64,000 bases of DNA from Antitrichia curtipendula. Lineage: Eukaryota; Streptophyta; Bryopsida; Hypnales; Leucodontaceae. Below are positions 59,386 through 64,000 of this stretch, in pieces; the first letter of the stretch is position 1, and every line of letters begins with the position of its first letter. Made by a program: the position numbers and the translations under genes. The notes beneath the pieces are model-generated. The model saw nothing but the letters and a program-made list of their open reading frames with translations. It was not told where the DNA came from and searched no databases. Location of the stretch: NCBI GenBank assembly GCA_951230915.1, contig OX579634.1, positions 13,170,725 through 13,234,724 of the forward strand, written 5' to 3'.

Positions 59386-62300
59386 ATGAGGTAGGTGCTT
59401 GCGCCCTTTTCTTTTTGGGATTTTGGTGTTGTCTTGGATTGGATTCGGGGGTTTAGGGTTCCATCGCTGGTGAACTTATGTGGTGAGAACATTCACTGCC
59501 ATGGCTGCTATTCCGCAGCTTCTGCTTCTTTCACGGTCTTCTTTCTGGTCAAGCAAAATCAGTTTCTTTGCTGTCGTTCGCATGTCGATACGCTTGAGTT
59601 CCTTGGCTTGGTGGGCTGCGTAGTGCTGGATTTGCGAGTGAGATGCTTTCGTTTTTCGAAACCCTAGTATGGTTTGTTTGCGAAGTTCATTGAAACGGCG
59701 GAGTCTATGTATGGTAACCTGTTTGCTGTCGCTTTGGCAGTGCACATTTGAATTTTGATTCTATGTCAGTGCTGCAATTTTGTGGAATAGGAAAGTCGGA
59801 TGCAATTTTGCTGCACATCCTAGTGGTTTTCTCTGAGCTAGATGGTGTTGAGAGTTTGCTGTGATTTTATAGTGAATCAGATGTTTATGACGTGTTTCCT
59901 TGTTCATGTAATGATTGTTGGTTTGTTGCTTCTTTTTTTGCAGCTCGAAGGAGAAACCGACCCTTGGGTAAGATGACTACCTTCTGTTATTCATCAATTT
60001 TGGTTCTGAAGTTGAAGTCTTTGATAGTGCAAAATATAAAATGTGATTGTGGACGATTATCAAATTGTTTGGTTTATGCGGTGAAGCTGAAAGCTGTTAT
60101 TTTGAAATTGCTTGCAGTGGTACGCGGATCAAAACCCGCAAACGGAACATAGCAGTTCCGTTGGACACTGCAACATTTTCAGATGCTGTGGTGCAAATTT
60201 ACAATGAGCACCAGGGAGACTTGGTATGTCAAGCATGCACCAAGGACTCTGTTGTTTTCATGCGTTCTGTTGACATTTTCTTCGTTCTACAATTGCCATG
60301 AGAGTCATTACGTCAAATTTTATCTGCTCGTGCTTTCAGGAACTTATTGCCAAGGACATTGATGGATCGGAGCTCGACTTTTCAAGATATGGCGATACCT
60401 TCTTTGAGGTGGGTACCTTTTCCAATGTAATTCCATTCTCTGCCTATTTCAGTTTGATAGTGTTCACCATCATAATAGCTTCGTATTTGTTTTTATATCT
60501 TGGTTTCATCTTTATTGTCTGGTATTGATGAAACACTCCCGTCTTTGTCTCAGGTTGTTTTCACTGGAGGGCGCAACCAGCCGGGTACCACCAAGCCCGA
60601 GGAAGGCGATCGTCACCCTTACTCGGTTCTGAACTGTGAGGACACGCGGGAGAGCATTCTCCCGGTTGTGCTGTTCTTGCAGAAGATCATCAGGCGTCGG
60701 CCGTTCATGATCAAGACTCTTGAGAATGTGATGAAGCGGCTGTTGCAATCCTTGGTTAGCTTCTTTCCTGTTTACAACCTAATGCTTACAATGTTATTTA
60801 TCTGAACTCGACCCACTTCTTGAAAACAAGGATTGCATGACCTACATTTTAACCCCTGAAGGACCATGAAGCCCAAATTTGGGTCTTGTGTTTGTTCAGC
60901 TGTTTTTGAGTCATATCGGGACTTTCCTGTTTGCAATATTTTACATTTTGGAACGACACATGATATAATATCGGGTCCCATATATTTTATTTTTTTAACA
61001 ACACGATCAACAGAAGTCGTCATTTTAAAACCTGGAATCCTTGGTACTGTAGGGCTTAATGATCTTACTGCTCTCAGTGTTTAGAGGTTTCCTACAGATG
61101 GATGTACAACTGGGTCCATTCTCTTTACGAAGTGGACTGACGCTGGTTTCATTTTCTCTCGTTCCTCACTCAGCATCTAATTATTTTGTTTGCGTGTAGG
61201 AACTCTTTGGACCTGAGGATCGCAAGAAGCTGGCCATCTTCACTGCCTTGACATTCTCTCAGAAGCTATCTGGACTGCCACCTGAAACGATTTTCTCTGC
61301 GTTGATGAGCGATAGTCTGATCGCGAAGGGCATCGTGTTGTTCTTCGTGACCGACACATTCAAGGTGTACTTGGTGGAGAACAGTTTGGACGACTTGGTG
61401 AGTCTTCTGAAGCGTGCGAAGATGGACGACCGTCTCCTGGACCTTTTTCCGATGCAGAAGCGTTCAATCGAGGGCTTTGCGGAGCACTTCAAGTATGTCC
61501 ATTGCATTGACTGAGTGCTATCCATGTTTGTTTCAGTGACTTCCTGCTTTTCTTTTGTCACATGATACAAGTAGTCTGTTTTAATGGCTTTCATGTATTG
61601 AGGTCGGCGTTGAAGTTGAGAGTTAGTGCTGATTGGAGAATTCTATGTTGTTTGCAGCAAGGAAGGTCTGGGTGTACTGGTGGAATACAACACCAAGAAG
61701 GTATTCGATGTGAAGCTGAAGGAGTTGCGCACAACCATGACCGACATGATTGCAGAGGATGTGAATGTCAATGAAGTGATTGAGATGGTGAAGATCAGGC
61801 GGAAAGAAGTAACCTTGCCAGATGTAGATGTTATTCGCACAATCTGGGACTCCATCATGGATGCTGTTCAATGGTCCGGCAAGAATCAGCAGCAGAACTC
61901 GAACATGGCCCTGCATCAGGTTAGGATTCTGGAATTTTATTTTGCGTATGTAATAATTGCGTATGTAATTTTTTGTGCTGTTCACTTGCGGGTTCTTACT
62001 CTTTTAAACCCTAAGTGGGCAATTCCATATTCTTAGGAGTTGAAATAAATCATGTGGGAAATTTCAAAGAAGGGAACAGAAAGAAAGAAGAACATATATA
62101 CTTCGTTTTTAAACATAGATTTATGTTTCGAAAGTTGCTATGTTTAACGATTAGCTTCCGATGTGGACTTTCTATTTTGGGTTTGACACTTTGGGGTCAA
62201 ATAACTATTTTGAAGGAGAGGGGTTCACTTGCTGTCAATGTGTGTCTGCACAGGTCAAGCAGTGGGGCAAGCTTTTGGGTGCTTTCTGCACGACTGCTAG

Positions 62301-62702
62301 GCTGGAGATGGACCTAATGTACAAGATCCAGATACATTGCTATGAGGATGCAAAGCTGATGAAGCTGTTCCCTGAGATCATTCGAGCATTGTATGACCAG
62401 GATGTTTTGGCAGAGGACACAGTGTTGAACTGGTTCAAGAAAGGTTCCAATCCTAGGGGCAGGTAATTGTTCTTTTCCTTGTCACGGAGATGTATATTTT
62501 AGTACATTATCCTGTTTCTTTGACTGCTTCGGTATTAGGATTTGTCTTTGTCGTTGGATTATTTTTCTCTTTGTCCAGATCAGTTTTGTACTTGATTTTC
62601 GTATGTACTGATTATTTATTTATTTATTTGACCAGGCAAACTTTCGTGAAAGGTCTGGAGCCATTTGTTAAGTGGTTGGAGGAAGCGGAAGAAGAGGACT
62701 GA
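59386..62702 (+). CDS. BZW/5MP-type eIF5-mimic protein, 411 aa, 9 coding exons (copy 2)
   Basis: Exons: 59386-59390, 59944-59967, 60118-60223, 60340-60408, 60554-60754, 61200-61492, 61658-61919, 62254-62462, 62636-62702. Every exon has exactly the length of its counterpart in copy 1, and all phases join. The protein differs from copy 1 at about 20 positions (e.g. DIDGSELDFSRYGDT, KVFDVKLKELRTTMTDMIAED, ending EEAEEED). It contains the HEAT-like part and C-terminal W2 domain expected of 5MP proteins that bind initiation factors in the cytosol. Most introns are unrelated to those of copy 1, but exon 6 and the start of intron 6 are almost identical in DNA. Intron 5 carries a TTAA-flanked repeat (60849-61059). 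Both copies appear functional. Confidence 0.95.
60849..61059. repeat. short TTAA-flanked repeat in BZW copy 2 intron 5
   Basis: It begins TTAACCCCTGAAGGACCATG and ends CCTTGGTACTGTAGGGCTTAA, so its termini match those of the ~0.5-0.9-kb TTAA family. It is absent from the shorter intron 5 of copy 1. Confidence 0.5.
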
Positions 62703-64000
62703 GTACTATTCCTTAATAGTTTTTAGATCTGTGGAATGAGTTCCTGGCCTGCAGTTTCTTTGCCTTGATAATCAAGGAGAGATTTTTCTTATCTGGGAGC
62801 ATATTGCAAGACGTAATGTTGTAGATTTACATGAGATCAATTATTACTGCTTTATCCAAGTTATTATTAGACGATCGACTTCCATGGTCTACATTTTGTT
62901 TCTTCTAGTGTTGATTGAATGTGTTATGAACTCCCTGTTACTTGGTTAGCCTGAAGATTAGTTCCAGTGTCTTTCGGTTCATTCTGAGTTTCTGACTCAA
63001 GTGGGAGCTTGTTAACTCGTGAGTGTCGACTTAAATTCTTTTAAGCGCCAAGACACAGAAATAAGAAATCAAGTCAATTGCTCACGAGTTTTACTGGTGT
63101 ACAATTTCTGTTGTCTCTTGTTGGAGATTGAAAGGGGAATCCAGAATCCGTGAATATGCCTTAATAATCATAGAATGAGTAAACTATGAATTTTAAAGTG
63201 TAGAAAATAGGTGTGCTTCCCCTAAGCCTTTGATTCTGGAATCCTTTCTTGAATTTTTGCATACTTTTGCTTATATGTGTGTATATATATGTACATGTGT
63301 ATATGTATGTATAATTTATTTCAATTTTCATCAATTTCATCATATAGAAAGTGTGGTTTCAAATAGTCAAGTATTAGTTTGGATGAAAGAGAAGTTTTGT
63401 GGTCTGAAAAGCCCTTAGTGAAACCTTTCGAGTTCAAAACTGTGGCCTTTTTGTTGATATGTCTGTAATAATGTGCTTCCGCAATTTCGAAACCTCTGTT
63501 CATTATCCAAAATTGGGATTTTGGATTGCTAAGAGCTAAGCACTCAATCATCTATTACAGATCCAAGTGGATTTTGAATGTTGTGAAAAGTGCACTTTAT
63601 TCAATTAATATGTTCATTGAGGAAGCTTTGAGGAGCTTTATTTGGTTTTTTAAAATTTTGAAAGTAATATTACTATCTTTAGACCTAGCATGAAGGTTTT
63701 AATTGACCCAAGCAAATTTAGACTCCTGTGCATAGAATTGGTAAATTTAAGGCAAAGTTTGTAGAGGATGGTATTGGAAACAAATTAAATACATGGTGGA
63801 CATGCCAAGAAGGGGCAATAAGTGGAAGTATGCAATGTGAAATAGTTTTGTTGGGTGAAATTCAAACTACAAAAAATTTAACTTGTCTACTCATTGAGAA
63901 CAACGAATTCAACAACTAGTTCGCATTGCTTCAAGAGTATTTTCAACTTACCTTGAGTTCTCAATTGGGAAGAGAAACTCTTTATACTCATATGGGGTAG
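62703..64000. other. 3' region of BZW copy 2 and AT-rich spacer
   Basis: Probably untranslated region then spacer, with a GT/AT-rich simple stretch at about 63270-63315. No further gene is supported before the window ends. Confidence 0.45.

Overview
The window is nuclear DNA of a land plant. The evidence is spliceosomal introns with GT/AG borders, a chloroplast-targeted HCF164-type thioredoxin, an AP2/ERF-type gene, two plant-type BZW/5MP (eIF5-mimic) genes, and an AT-rich intergenic space full of plant-style transposons. The transposase family and general texture suggest a non-seed plant (bryophyte, lycophyte or fern), but I cannot fix the species. All assignments come from reading the sequence; no search was run.

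Layout. 0-10 kb: gene-poor, with nested foldback (MITE-like) repeats. 10.2-18.3 kb: a gene island on the minus strand with an intronless AP2/ERF-like gene, a LINE fragment, a decayed or unidentified multi-exon gene, and HCF164 (4 exons). 18.3-24.4 kb: AT-rich repeats only. 24.4-31.8 kb: a 6.7-kb L1-type LINE inserted in a tandem-repeat array with a 19-bp target-site duplication (TSD). The LINE is itself interrupted by a 583-bp hAT-like element with perfect 18-bp terminal inverted repeats (TIRs) and an 8-bp TSD. 33.4-36.3 kb and 59.4-62.7 kb: two complete nine-exon BZW/5MP paralogues in direct orientation, with identical exon structure and a ~350-bp tract of near identity that looks like gene conversion.

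The most interesting object lies between the BZW paralogues. It is a single 14.93-kb DNA transposon (42791-57722) bounded by ~50-bp inverted termini and a perfect 10-bp duplication (GTCCATAATG). It carries two divergent spliced genes. One is a 1203-aa MULE-like transposase with a WRKY/GCM-like zinc-binding region, a DDE-type core and a C-terminal SWIM finger. The other is a 13-exon cargo gene whose product joins a ParB-like domain (DGNHRRIAW) to a beta-class (motif IV before motif I) DNA N6-adenine/N4-cytosine methyltransferase-like domain. ParB plus DNA methyltransferase is an architecture familiar from phages and bacteria; here it is a eukaryotic, intron-rich transposon cargo. Its catalytic motifs are altered (DCPE where DPPY is expected, TASTG where FxGxG is expected), and two in-frame TAG codons interrupt the gene unless removed by splicing. 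Its introns and the transposase intron hold five copies of a small palindromic hairpin centred on TCGGATCCGA that I did not see elsewhere in the window. The transposon sits inside an older TTAA-flanked element. The layout recalls VANDAL/Mutator elements with accessory anti-silencing genes, so a working idea is that the ParB-methyltransferase protein binds the element's own repeats, either to modify DNA or as a catalytically dead DNA-binding factor.
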